From assembly GCA_963576785.1 (NCBI GenBank), contig OY756139.1:1054001-1118000 (forward strand): a DNA stretch of 64,000 nt, given 5' to 3'. This document shows, in pieces, positions 33,842-45,493 of this stretch (positions are counted from its first letter, which is position 1; every line of letters starts with the position of its first letter). The notes beneath the pieces are model-generated. The model was not told where the DNA came from. It ran no database searches and worked only from the letters and a program-made list of their open reading frames with translations. Origin of the DNA: Chlorophyllum brunneum. Taxonomy: Eukaryota; Basidiomycota; Agaricomycetes; Agaricales; Agaricaceae. Both the position numbers and the translations under genes were made by a program.

Positions 33842-36800
33842 ATGGCCACAGTTGTCGATGGCGCTGGCCAGATTTTCAACGATAATTCGCGGACGCTGGC
33901 GCCCGCTGCCGTTGGATCTCAGGTCGCCCTCATGAGCATTGTCTCGGTACGTTAATTAGTCCCATCGCTTCCCGCTCCACCTGGATCAACGCTGCCATAG
34001 GTCGTCACCATCTTACTCTTTAATGTACTGCGTCCCAAAAATAAGGTCCCAGTCTTGAGCCCTCTCTTGAGTGTCCCTCTGCTCACGACTGCCCACATTC
34101 CAGATCATTTACGAACCCAAAGTCAAGTACCATGTCGGCGACAAACTCCCCCCTCGGATATCAGACTCTTTATGCGGTTGGCTCCCTCCTCTCATACACA
34201 CCAAAGAACCCGAACTCTTGCACAAAATCGGTCTCGATGCAGTCGCCTTCCTCCGCTTCCTCCGTCTCATGCGATGGCTATTCACCGGCATAGCTGCCCT
34301 CACATGCTCCATTCTCGTCCCAATCAACATTGTCTACAACCTTCGCAACGTCCCTGCCAAGAGCCGCGACATTCTCAGCATGCTTACCATCCGCGACGTC
34401 TCTGGTTCATTCCTCTATGCCCATGTCGTCGTCACATACCTCATCACATTCCTCATCATATTCTGCGTCCATATCCATTGGACCAAGATGGTCCAGTTAA
34501 GACATGCCTGGTTTCGCTCGCCCGAGTATCTCCAGTCATTTTATGCCCGCACCTTACAGGTCACGAGCGTGCCCAAAAAGTATCAGACAGATGAAGGTCT
34601 CAAGGCCATTTTTGAGGGCTTGGGCGTGCCGTATCCAACGACAAGCGTGCATATTGGAAGGAAGGTTGGGAAGCTCCCCGATTTGATCGAGTACCATAAC
34701 GAAACCGTGAGGGAGTTTGAGGAGGTGTTGGTCAAGTTTTTGAAGGGTGGTAAAATTCGGTCAAAAAGGCCTACCATTAGGATCGGCGGCACTTGTGGAT
34801 GCGGTGGTATGAAGAAGGATGCGATTGAATTCTACACGTAAGTTGGCCTATATACTTTCTTATGTGCAACGGTGACTGAAATACTTGGCTTCCCGCAGCG
34901 CCAAACTCAGACGTACAGAAGCTGCCATTGAGGAATATCGCGCTCAAATCGATACACGCAAGGCTGAGAATTATGGTTTTGCCAGTATGGCCGCTGTCCC
35001 ATACGCCCACATTGTCGCCAGGATGCTCGGAGGCAAGCATCCTAAAGGAACAACAATCGCATTGGCACCCAACCCAAAAGATATTGTGGGTGTTGCGTTG
35101 TGTTGAGGATAAATTTTCTAGCTCAACCACTTGTCATAGATCTGGGGTAACGTGAACAAGACCGACGGCGAGTTAGCGCGAAAGAAGACCATCGGTTTCC
35201 TCTGGCTATGTCTCGTCTGCTTCTTCAACACTGTGCCCTTGTTCATCATATCCATTCTCGCAAACTTGGACTCTGTGCGTACCAGCGCTTTACCTCCGTT
35301 CCCATCCACGGCCCGAAAAGGAACTGATATCTCTTATGTTTGATAGTTGAGGGCATACGTTCCTTTCCTACAATCATGGTTTGACGCCAACGATTTCTCA
35401 TTCGCCTTCGTTTCTGGTGTGTTACCTCCCGCCATCTCCGGCATCTTCAGTTTCTTCCTCCCCATCATTATGCGACGGTTGACAAAGGTAAAGTTGTTTA
35501 CCCTGCTTGCCGATGTCAACATAGACTGATTGTTCGATGGAATCACGCTCACTTAGTACATGGGAGCTCTCACCCACTCGAAACTTGACCGAGCTGTCAT
35601 TGCCCGATATTTTACCTTTTTAGTCATCTCGCAACTTGTCATCTTCACCTTGATTGGCGTTATCTTCAGTGAGTGACCAACTTGTCTTTGATGCGGATAT
35701 CGGTTTTTAATGTGTTTACTGTAGATTCGGTCAAGGAGATTATTGAGCAGATCGGTAGACGCGCAAGTATAGCAGAGATCCTGGATAACCTTCACAGTAC
35801 AATTTCCCTTCTTCGGGTTTCTATGGTAGTATTGACCCTTTGTGCAGCGTTGCCGAATACTATCAATAAGACATACATCAATCAGGCCTCGTATTGGTTG
35901 ACGTTCTTCCCGTGAGTATACGCACTTAAAACCTGGTTTTGCCCCCGAAAGCGCTAATTTGATTATAGCCTCCGTGGATTTCTGGCGCTCTTCGATCTTG
36001 CACAGATTGTGAATCTCGTTTGGCTGTCCTTCAAGACTCAGTAAGCTGCACACATATTTAGTTCATATTGTCAGTCTCTTAAGCATCGTCTCTAGTGTGT
36101 TTGGCCGCACCCCTCGTGATATACGTGAATGGACACAGCCTCCCGAATTCCAGTATGCCATCTATTAGTGAGTTCTACTTCCTGGATGAAGTGAACATTC
36201 CCCTGACGAGTCCTTTCCAGCTCCAATATTGTGAGCTAGACGAACAACAGTGATACCCTTTCTAGCACTGACACTATCGGTAGCTTTTCATGGGTGCTGT
36301 AGGACTCGTTTTTGCCCCCCTTTCCCCGCTCGTCGTTGTCGCCGCCGCTATCGTGTTCTGGATAAGCTCCTGGGTGTACAAATACCAGCTGATGTTCGTC
36401 TTCGTATCCAAAGTCGAAAGTGGTGGAGTACGTCCGCCGGTTCCCATCTGTTTGTCCTTTTGCTGATGCTTTGTAGCGTATCTGGAACGTCGTAATCAAC
36501 CGTCTCCTTACCTGCGTGGTTCTTATGCAGCTGTTGATGATCCTTAGTATGTCAATTTACTACCTGCAAACACCGACATTACTGACTTGTTTCTTCCAGC
36601 AATCGGCTTGCAATACCGTTTCAGCTCTTTCCAATGGGTCTCCACCGTACCTCCCATACTTTTCGTTCTCGCCTACAAAATCTACATCAACCGCACCTTC
36701 GTGCCCAAGTTCAGGTACTTCTCGCCCAGTGAAGAAGAACTCCGCCAAGCCAAGGTCCACTCTGAGCGTGGTGACACCAAGGGCCATAGGCTCGAGAAGC

Positions 36801-37783
36801 GTTTCGGTCACCCTGCTCTTCACATGGAACTTTTCACTCCCATGTTACACGCCAAGATGATGCCACTTCTTACCCAGGTTTACTCTGGCAAGATCAACAA
36901 CGACAAAGCCAGGTTGGAGGAGTACGGCGGACAGAACATGGATGCTCAGATCGTGCCTGGCGGTATCAAGATCGCAGCTATCAGCCAGCATGACTTGGAG
37001 TACGATCCGGTACTTTACCAGCGTGATAGGGGAGAATTGGATTGGGATCAACGGTCGATTGCGTCTACGACTCTGATGGACAGTCCATCGACGCTGCATG
37101 CCAACAAATCCCAATTTTATGCTAATTCCAGTACAACGAAGCTTGTGGGTTACGATACGTACCTTGCCAGTGGACCTGGAGGGCATAGAAGCCCGTCGGA
37201 GATCGAGATGACACCTATCGATTCTATCCAAGAACCGCTTCTCAGCGCTCGAGCGTACGACCAACAAGGTTTCGCGTCTCAACAGACTTTGGTCCTCGAC
37301 ACACCACCCCAACTATACCAACACTACAATAACTCACCACGCGAAGCACCGCTTCACCGTCCCCAAGAACGCTCGCATTCGCCTAGTCCTTCGTATCACA
37401 CTGAACCACAGTACCACGGTGCTCGCTCCACGCCTACACCAGGTCAACACGCCTCACATCCTTCGCAACAGTGGAGTTCAAGCGGCCACGGACATCCAGG
37501 ACGACAACAGTCCCAACAATGGGCTAACGTCTCACCGGTGTCCCACCATTCACCTCAGTCGCCTTCGCAGCAATGGAGTATGGCAGGAGTTGGAGCCGCG
37601 AGACATCAGCAGAATTCTAGTCAGCAATGGGATGATATGTCGAGGTCAGGCACGCCAGTGCAAGGACAGCAACCGTATCACGCATCACAACTTTCACAGC
37701 AGTGGCAGCACCAGCACCAGCATGGTAGACAGACGAGCACAAATAATCAAGCGGGACGTGGGACGTATGGACGAGGTTATTGA
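33842..37783 (+). CDS. CSC1/OSCA/TMEM63 family channel (RSN1_7TM, DUF221)
   Basis: Osmosensitive or mechanosensitive cation channel family of the plasma membrane, about 14 introns and roughly 1,000 residues. Order: first TM with ALMSIVSVVTILLFNVLRPK; IIYEPKVKYHVGDKLPPRI; WLFTGIAALTCSILVPINIV; VVVTYLITFLIIFCVHIHW; the cytosolic PHM7 domain with LQVTSVPKKYQTDEGLKAIF; then the 7-TM block (IWGNVNKTDGELARKKTIGF, FVSGVLPPAISGIFSFFLP, YINQASYWLTFFPLRGFLA, TPRDIREWTQPPEFQYAIYY, LFMGAVGLVFAPLSPL, WVYKYQLMFVFVSKVESGG). A 10-nt microexon (36221-36230) sits between two of these segments. The last exon (from 36599) ends in a long cytosolic tail with five SQQW motifs. All joins keep frame. Which ion it passes cannot be read from sequence. 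Confidence 0.92.
36221..36230 (+). other. 10-nt microexon of the CSC1-like gene
   Basis: CTCCAATATT is bordered by AG at 36219-36220 and GTGAGC at 36231. Including it gives ...QYAIYYSNI/LFMGAVGL, the expected continuous family sequence; skipping it would shift the frame. Confidence 0.8.
37462..37705 (+). repeat. Coding repeat: five SQQW motifs in the CSC1-like tail
   Basis: The motif Ser-Gln-Gln-Trp recurs five times within about 80 residues near the C-terminus, separated by 9-22 residues rich in Ser, Gly, His, Gln and Pro. Spacers differ, so it is a motif array rather than a simple tandem DNA repeat. Confidence 0.8.
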
Positions 37784-38563
37784 TGGACTCGTTTTTTTGG
37801 TCTGACGTTTTTAAACCCGCTTTTCATTGGACAATTGAACTTGTGGATTTCAGTTCCGCTTTTCCGTTTTTAGAAAAAGAGATTTATTGAACACGCTGTC
37901 CTTTCTTTGTGTACTAGTCCGGTCGTTTACACCACACCGCACGTATAATCTTTCCGCTACCCCCCACACATCAATCTTCATATATACTGCGTATTTACTC
38001 GCACGTATTTCCCCTCTGCTTTAGGTCCCTGACATCTTTGTGTTTGGTGACTTTTTCTTGGATAGTCTCTTGACAGTTGTATCTGCACTCAGTGCATTTA
38101 GTAGCGTATTGTACTGGAAATTTTGAATAACCTACTCAAGTTTTCTTATGGGCTTACCTGGTGGGGATTCTCCTTCAGTTAGTTGGCCTGGATTGACTTT
38201 CTATTCATGCATCTCGACTGTGACAATAGACTTATACTAGAGAGGGTCTAATGAGTGATGACTGCCATGATCCAATCATGCACTGATGGTGACTGATCAT
38301 TTAATGTATTAACTTGTAGCAGATGATCTCACATTGAATGGACTTAGACACTTGATCACACTTCAATACTGGGAGGCAAGAATAAATCTGCCAAGAATTT
38401 TGACCTTTGAGATATGAATGGTAGACTAGAAATACAAATGACTGCCCAAGACCAAAAAAAAAACAAAAACAAAAAACAAAACTCAGAGCAAAGTTATAAA
38501 CACAAGATAGCAGGGATCACAGTAATTAGAGAAGGTATATAAATTATTTCTCAGAGGCAGAGA
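37784..38563. other. Convergent intergenic region
   Basis: It lies between the 3' ends of the CSC1-like gene and the next minus-strand gene. It is AT-rich, with an A-rich run at about 38453-38481. No gene was seen. Confidence 0.4.
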
Positions 38564-39370
38564 TCAAACTATACTTTGTGGGCCCTGTAGGTAGAGGGCG
38601 TTTTCGTTCGCCTCGAAGGCACCTGGAAATAGATGGTGAGCTAAAATGGTGGTGAAGACAAAAAAAAAAAAAAAAAAAAAGACATACAACGCTGGACCCT
38701 ACGACGCCTAGGTCTGCGGCTGAGCTCGCGGTCGAAGTCAAGTTCCCTCAGACTGCCGTTGGTCAGGCGATAGTCAAGATGAAGAGCACCGAGACATACC
38801 TGGAGGTGAAGAGGGCACTGTGGAGGGCACCATTTAATTTTGCGAGCACTCTCGCATCTTCAGTGGCCCGCTGACTGGGTGCGTGGGTCTTGGTGCCGCT
38901 CGGGACGCTGTACGGTGTCCTTGGAGGAGAGCATCAGTGGGATCTCAAACCATGTCTCCCGCATACAAGACTGACCTATGATGGCGCCGACTTCGTGAGG
39001 GCCGTTCAACCGAGCGGTATGGTGACGAGCGATCCTGAACTGATAGCGGAGTGAAAGGAAGTCGAGGGCGATCACACTCGCGTCGGCGATGGAGGTCGTG
39101 CATTATGGGGGGTAGTGAGTCGGTGAATGTGGACGACAGGACGTCGGAGAGTGAAGGCAGGCGTTGCCCGTGGCCGGCTGTCGGTGAGGTGTGGGCATTT
39201 GTTAGAGGCTCATCCTGTAGGCGGAGGGCTTCAAAGGAGGAGACAAGCTCCAGGTGGGGGGTGGCACTGGCTGTGACCAAGTTAGACGTTGGTGGGGAGA
39301 AGTACCGTCCTCCATCCAGGACGAGGGAATCCATGGAGGTGACGAGTCGGGCAATGGCAAAGCTTGACAT
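38564..39370 (-). CDS. Unrecognised protein, four exons
   Basis: Built from splice borders: exons 39370-38976, 38874-38800, 38752-38688 and 38640-38564, all joining in phase, 203 residues. It starts MSSFAIARLVTSMDSLVLDG, continues with a Ser/Pro/Arg-rich middle (LRLQDEP, LPSLSDVLSSTFTDSLPPIM, SRSRRHHSQRATEDARVLAK) and a short helix LNGALHSALFTSSLRELDFD before a basic RRPRRRRVQR stretch, ending NALYLQGPQSIV. The third intron contains a run of 21 T (plus-strand A, 38660-38680) as its polypyrimidine tract. A second acceptor 18 nt further on (exon from 38622) also keeps the frame and would drop six residues. No family was recognised. The coherent phases through three introns argue that it is a real gene; transcript data would settle it. 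Confidence 0.5.
38660..38680. repeat. Homopolymer A21 (T21 on the coding strand) inside an intron
   Basis: An uninterrupted run of 21 A lies within intron 3 of the minus-strand gene, between its donor and acceptor; it can serve as the polypyrimidine tract. Length may vary between strains or be a sequencing artefact. Confidence 0.9.
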
Positions 39371-42178
39371 CTTGCAGGGGACTGATGGGTGGCAAGGGAG
39401 GAAGTATGTGGTCGAAGAGAGGGAAGTTCTGTCGTTCGGTCCACCACCACGGAAGAATTTATACCGCTAAAAAATCGAGCCGGTAAACAGCCGGGGGTGA
39501 CAAAATGCACCATTGTGACCAGGTTCAGCAACGGTTGACCCTGGAGACACAGCGGTCTAGAGCTCAAAATTCCACGGTGTGTGTGGCTCGTGGCTCGGTG
39601 GCGGTCGGCATCTTTATCCATCGACTTCGCAGGGGGTAAGAAACGGCGGATAGTATGCTTCTACTGCGCGCATTTGGGGAGACGGTTCAGATTTTATTTC
39701 ATCGTGGCGCAGACCCCAGCCCATCCCTCTTTGATGAGTTACCCGACTCGGAAGGTCTCTCTTTCATGTTGTGTGTACGGTTTCTTCGGAGAGGTTGCGC
39801 TAGCATGCCGACCACGCAAATAACTTGAACCGAACTGGGTAGACTGGATCACGTTGAATGCCTTGCTCCATTGAGTCTGGGGTCCCTACGCGTCACAACA
39901 TTCCACAGCTAGACCTCTCGTAATGAACAATTTTCCCCCCTGTCATTGCGCAGGGTTTTAATGGAGCGTCCTCCTCTCCCATATGGTAACCTAAGAGTCC
40001 GGCCTTCAAACGTAGGTCCGACAGACCGGGAGCAGAGTTTGACCTGACCAGGAGCAGCTGAACGCGCACCCTTGAATATTGTGTATCAGCGGGAAGTACC
40101 AGGGGGTAAGACTTTTTCAATACCTTCACTTCCCGGGAAAAAAATTCTCAGCTTATCCAATGACGGGGTTCAGATAAATGTAATACTTGCCCATATGGCG
40201 GGATGGAAACATGCCTAGGCGGATCTTGCCCAATGCATTGACATCCAACCAAAGGTTTGATCATTCCCCACATATCGAGGGCGTAGGGACTAAAATTTGA
40301 TGAATAGGATTCGTTGTGAGGCTCTAAAGGAGTATCGGTTATTCCTCTAGTATATGACTAACACACACCGATAGCTTTCTTTCACGGAGTGGACTGCGGC
40401 GAGGAAAGAAAAAGGAAATTAAGGATTCTAAATCTCACCTCTAGGCGCTTATCGTAAGGAATATTCCATATCTGGGTGAACCGAAAACCAGGCCCGAACA
40501 GGGGGGCGCTTTAACCATTTTAACCATGCAAGGGAAAGAGTCACGAATGTGGTGTTATTTTTTGAAGTAAAATTGGGCCTGTCCATCCCAGACGCTGAGG
40601 ACGCCAGCTTCCCATTATCAGAGATCGACGACCCCGGGCTGTACTGTGTTCTTGTATATGATGTTCCATTAGCTCCAAGGTGATGGCCACAAATTATGGA
40701 ACACATACGGTCGCCAGGGGTTGGTTCGATTGTACTCAGTCCAGAAAATTTAACTCCGGCCTTCATCGACAGTACTTGTGCCAGAACCATATCCCCCGTT
40801 GTTTGGTGGATGATCATGCTTCTGTATTCGGTCCAGTGACCACCACACGATACAGGTGAGGGCAAAGCCCGGAACATCCAGGTCATAAAAGCCAGCACCA
40901 GACGTAAAATGCAAAATCAAACGTGCTGCACTTGGATTTCCTAAGCGGGTAATGGTCACGCTACGCGCATCCAGAACGGTCATGATCGTTTCCGGTGAAA
41001 AAACCACCCGAAAATTTGAATTGCTGGTAGCCACGTTAACGGAAGCGCCAGGGACATCGTGATATGTAGCGGGTTCAGCTTTCCTGGAGCTGGGCTTGGA
41101 TTCTGCAGTCTTGAGATGAAGCCGCCTCATTAGTGGGGGGTAGGATCACGGAGAGTCATAGCCCACGTTGTCGGACAGGTGGCGGTAGGTTGAGAGTAAC
41201 AGGCTCGAGTGGTTCCAATCAGTCCGCCCAAAGTCCTCTAACCCTAGTCAAATAGGCCAAGTCCACTTCCATCACAAAGGTATGTGTGTGACCCGGTACG
41301 TGTAGACCGGGCCAGGGGACCTAGAGGATTTCTGGGTCAGACAGAGTGGGGACAAATCCTCAACTATGTACAAAATTGGGGCGCACCAAGATTCTCTGCG
41401 AAGTGATATGTGGCAGGATAGTCATCCTATCCGGGGTACCAACGTTCCGGGATCGACGATTTCCTGGGCACTTGTGGCCGGCTTTAGGCGTCTTTGTGTG
41501 ATCTCTGGTGGAGACGTACTTGGCCTTCCAGGATTTCAAAATGGTGAGCTGGGGCCATGGACACCTAGATTAAATTTGGCTCAGTAAACGTTTAGCTAAC
41601 ACATTTCCAGAATTTATGCATACCATCTTGATATTGATTATCGCAGAATTGAAAGTCAACATGAATCGCATTTCGAGAACCCTCCAAACCAAAGGCGATC
41701 CTGATATTCTCAGGAACCTCTCCCTTTTAGCCGCTGCCGGAAAACGCGATGCAGAAAGTTTATCGAGGGAGGGTGAAGTATCTGCCTGAAGCGTAGATTC
41801 GAGGAGTTGGAAGAAATGCTGCTGCCCCACAAACGTCCACTGCTGATTACAGTCTGTCTTAGGAAGATGCGTGGAAAATGTGTGGAAACTCGCCTTGATC
41901 CATGCCGTCCTCAGCTCTCTCTGACTGGGGTTAGTACCACTTTGTGGCACTCAAAAATATTGTTTATCACTCGAGTAGAATTGTATACTGCAAGGGAACA
42001 AGTAATCCCAGTGAAAGGTAGAGCAAAATGGGAACCATGCGGGTCCCTCTCCAGCCACGGCCGCCTCACGGTTAGCACGCCTCGGAATCATTATCCTTGA
42101 AGTAATAGGGATGATGCCAAACCGAACAGCGCCAGTTTCTCCTGCTCAATCCTGCTCAACCCCCCGACAACGTGCCCA
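39371..42178. other. Region with only doubtful minus-strand coding traces
   Basis: About 2.8 kb. Minus-strand frames at 41950-41570 (with QQHFFQLLESTLQADTSPSL), 41130-40750 (with VVFSPETIMTVLDARSVTIT) and 40898-40449 have fairly protein-like composition. The first can be extended through a possible intron after NIKM (GTATGC donor, acceptor near 41520). I could not join the three into one reading frame, and none matches a family I know. They may be exons of an unrecognised gene or decayed coding sequence. The rest of the region shows nothing. Confidence 0.35.
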
Positions 42179-42553
42179 ATGGCCTGGGTGCAAAAGCTGG
42201 TATTTCCTGCCAGGGGCCATCGCGCACGCCTACTTCTCTCATGCTTTCTTCTCCATAACCAAATTCTTCCAAGTACGGTCACCAGACCAAAGCTGAAACT
42301 CGATTCGTCCACACGCCAACCCCTGGCAATAACCAGACGCCTCCAACTACATCCAAAACAAGTCTAGCTGTTCCTACCCAAACTCCGCACCCCCGCCATG
42401 AAGTACATGAAGAAACGGCGTCGCTGTGTGCTGCCAGGACCAACCCGCCTGGAGGCAGGAGTGGTTCTGGTTCTGGAGACAGTCGTATCTTTGAATTTAC
42501 TCGTTCGCCACTCTTCGATGCCGTCCTAACCACGGCTGTTGGTCTAAGTATAG

Positions 42554-42605
42554 GCGAGTCCAGGTACCCGTGAGGTTGAATTTCTGTCAATTGATCTTGA
42601 AGTAG
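42554..42605 (+). other. GC-AG intron in P-loop NTPase copy A
   Basis: The exon ends ...GLSI plus G, with donor GCGAGT at 42554; the acceptor ends at 42605 and the frame continues VFLGGVAYMKWYK. Copy B has GGTGAGT at the homologous border (45870). The two donors differ by a single T-to-C change. Confidence 0.75.
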
Positions 42606-44230
42606 TATTCCTCGGTGGTGTCGCTTATATGAAATGGTACAAGATGAACGTACTTATCAAGGTGAGCCCACTTTTCCAAGTTATCTGCTTCAGTCTCCAT
42701 GTCTCTTCCAACTCCCACAAGATTGAAGACGCCTTTGCCCCTGGCTACGACCCGGCCCTGGAGCTCGCACTTGCCAGGCAGCACTCCCAGCGGCCACTTG
42801 TCGATAACATGGATGTCGAGTCCCAAGATTTCTACGAGCCGCTTTCATGGACGCCATGGAGGAAGGAGCAAGACTTTATTGCTTCCATTGTATATGGAAA
42901 GGAACCAGGTCACTACTTCATGCTACTGGGACCAAACGTGCGGATTCATCTTCCATCCTTCTTTACCCACGTATCCTAAATAGTGATTTCAAAGGGCTCT
43001 GGAAAAGGCGCCATGATACTCCAGTCGATGGCGGCCTGCCGGGCTGACGGTATTGCTATGTGCGATGCCCACCCCGATCTAGAGGTATTTCGCCAACGAC
43101 TTGGAAAGGCTCTCAACTATGAGTTCAATGAGGATTCTCAAATGGGACTTTTCCAGCGACGTGACCCCAAAGAAGGTCGGACGCGTGTTCAATGCGTTCG
43201 AAACGTAAACCTGACCAGCAATGATTTAATACAGGAGGACCAGGTCTTGATGTCGAAAGAGGTAGCGTCGGTCTTTGATACCACGGTCTGGATTTGCTAA
43301 TCAACCACCCATCCAGCATTGAACAAGTTGGAGAAAGTCGCCCTTCGAAGCTGCCAAAAAACTGGTCGACCCCTTGTCCTCATCATCAAGAATGTGCACC
43401 ATTTCAAAAATGACGAAGACGGGCGTGCGATACTTTTGCAACTTCAGCAAAAGGCAGAAGCCTGGGCTGCCAGCGGTAAGTTTACTTCAGTCCAATATCA
43501 CAATGTCTGATTGATCCATCAGGTATTCTGACCATGGTATTCAGCTCGTGAGTCTTCGACGGGTGTGCGTGTCATGGTTTTCTTACCTGTTTTAGGGATG
43601 ATTTCTGGCCTTACAATCTTATGCGTGCGTGCTGTCTCCTTGTGAATCTCCTCACTCCTGCTCAATTTTGCCCTCCTAGGGAGAACTGCATCCCGGATGC
43701 ATGTATGTGTTCTTGTCCCGCTCAATTCTCTCTAGACATTCAGTTTTCCTCGTCCTAGACTGTCTCTCTATACGACTTCGATAGCGCTGAGGCCAAGCAA
43801 GCAATAATGCTTTTATGTCAATCCGGTAATCGACAACCACCTGAGCACCAAGTCCTACAGGAAGTTGTGGACATAGCTGGCGGGAGGCTTTCATATCTCA
43901 GTAAGGTCCGTCGGTGGGCTCACACTTTCTGCCCTTCCACATTCTCATATCATTTGAATAGATCTCCAGGTCTTGTGACGTGGTATATACAGCCAGGCAT
44001 ATGTTGAATGTCGAGAAGCAATGGTTGTTAAGTCAGATTGGTCCGTGATTCTGTATTTTCTCCGTCACTATATTTCAGTGTGTTGACAGGTGATGGTGAA
44101 GGTCTTATTCCTGATTGCGATGACGATGTAACGGATGAAGTAGGTTTGAGCGTAATGAATGGGAGTTAAATAGTGGCTGATTGACTTATTCCAGCAAAAG
44201 TGGAGTTCTTGTTCGTGGTTACTTCTCCGA

Positions 44231-44246
44231 GAGTTTGTGAGTTTGT
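44231..44246 (+). repeat. 8-bp direct duplication (GAGTTTGT twice) causing a frameshift
   Basis: Copy B reads GAG-TTC-GTC-AAG (EFVK) here; copy A reads GAGTTTGT twice and then TAAG. Removing one unit restores the alignment with copy B. It looks like a slippage or repair duplication. Confidence 0.85.
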
Positions 44247-44860
44247 TAAGATTCGCAAGGAGGAGGAAAAGGAAAGGGAAAGGGCCATAAAAGCTGGAAC
44301 CTTGGATCCAGAGATTCATCCTGGTTTACCGCTACCCAAGATTCCTTACGTATGTCATGTCCTTCTTGCACCTCCTACACATATGTTACCTGACACCTGA
44401 TCCCAGGGAAGATGCAGACAAATAATGACCCGAGCGGATTTCTTGGAAGGTGAGCAGCGCTTTTAGCTAGGGGGCATCCGGTGTTGACCCCATCCTGCAG
44501 ACCTTGATCGTCTGAACATCATCTCTATCGATGTACGTTCTTTCAGCTCCCGCTCGGTCAATGTATTGCTCACCACACTGGTGTACTGACAGATTTTCCA
44601 CGACGTCCGACCGGACTCCATGCTGACTCTGCAAGCTGCCAAAGAGATCTGCTGGGAAGAAGGGTTCGACGAGCTACTAGCAAATGTCAGGGAGAGGATC
44701 GATGAGATTGAACGTTTGCAAAGGACACGAGAGCTAATTGTAGGTGCCCTCTGTATATCCCTCGACTTCTCCCTTACTTAATGATATTCTATTACCAAAG
44801 TTCAAGGATTTGAAGAAGGGTGACAGAGTCGGTCTTTCCCTTGATAACCGAAGGATCTAA

Positions 44861-45493
44861 GTACTTGTCGCTGCCAGTGCGATAGGTCTGACAAGAGTTT
44901 AGTTTATACCATATCATGTCACGTCATGGAGCAACTTGCCTAGTTTACACCTTGTCTCTAGATGCAGTAGACCAGTAGCTCCGATCGTTTACCCCTTCAA
45001 CAGCGGTGTACGATTACTCAAGTAAGGTTTTATGTAACCCTTCGAGAGACACGGGATGGGATAGAAATATTGTGGCGACGGACGGAATCTGGTTAGTATT
45101 TAGGGGTCCAGCCGAGGTGGAGATGCAAAATTTTACCTCCGTGAACTCAGGAGAGAAATGCGGGGAGGCTGACACGGGAGAAGATTAGATACGATAACGA
45201 GCCTCAAATGCGGCGTGCCGAGCGTCAAACACACATTCGTAGCGCTAAAATGTTACGATAATAACCATGGGACCAAACTGTCGATTGGGAAATCAAAAAA
45301 CGGCGTCGATGGCTCAACCCGTCGCAAAGGCGCGTTCTCGTCACCATGAGATGGAATGGCTTGGGGACTATGTCATACAGGGGCGGTTATTCGGGACAGC
45401 TGGAGGACCATGCGGGCACGTGGGCGTTGCAGTGCATATTTCGTTCACATCTCGTCTTGCCTCCTTCCTCCTTGGCCCTGAACGTCCTGCGCG
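44861..45493. other. Spacer between the two NTPase copies
   Basis: About 630 bp with only short ORFs. It contains the 3' flank of copy A and the promoter of copy B. No repeat at the borders was recognised that would mark the duplication junction. Confidence 0.4.

Larger units (their letters stand above)
42179..44860 (+). pseudogene. Fungal P-loop NTPase with C-terminal winged helix, tandem copy A, broken
   Basis: Paralogue of the intact gene at 45494-48204, with the same intron positions. Recognisable parts: N-terminus MAWVQKLVFPARGHRA aligning with copy B; a TM anchor ending VFLGGVAYMKWYK; GYDPALELA; Walker A GPNGSGKGA split by an intron; MCDAHPDLEVFRQRLGKALN; RPLVLIIKNVHHF; WAASGILTMVFSSDDFWPYN; GGRLSYLSK; QKWSSCSWLLLREF; DFLEDLDRLNIISIDIFHDV; and an ending GLSLDNRRI. 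Breaks: about 23 extra nt after the presequence shift the frame (a 75-nt intron from 42200 could remove this). An 8-bp tandem duplication at 44231-44246 shifts the frame within REFVKIR and leads to a TAA at 44288-44290, removing the winged-helix region. Intron 1 has a GC donor. A 23-nt intron could restore the last frame but would be too short for normal splicing. Confidence 0.75.

Noticed and set aside
44237..44259. 23-nt intron (GTGAGT...CAAG) that would restore the frame in NTPase copy A
   Set aside because: It is too short for normal fungal splicing; copy B has continuous coding sequence here, so a duplication is the simpler reading.
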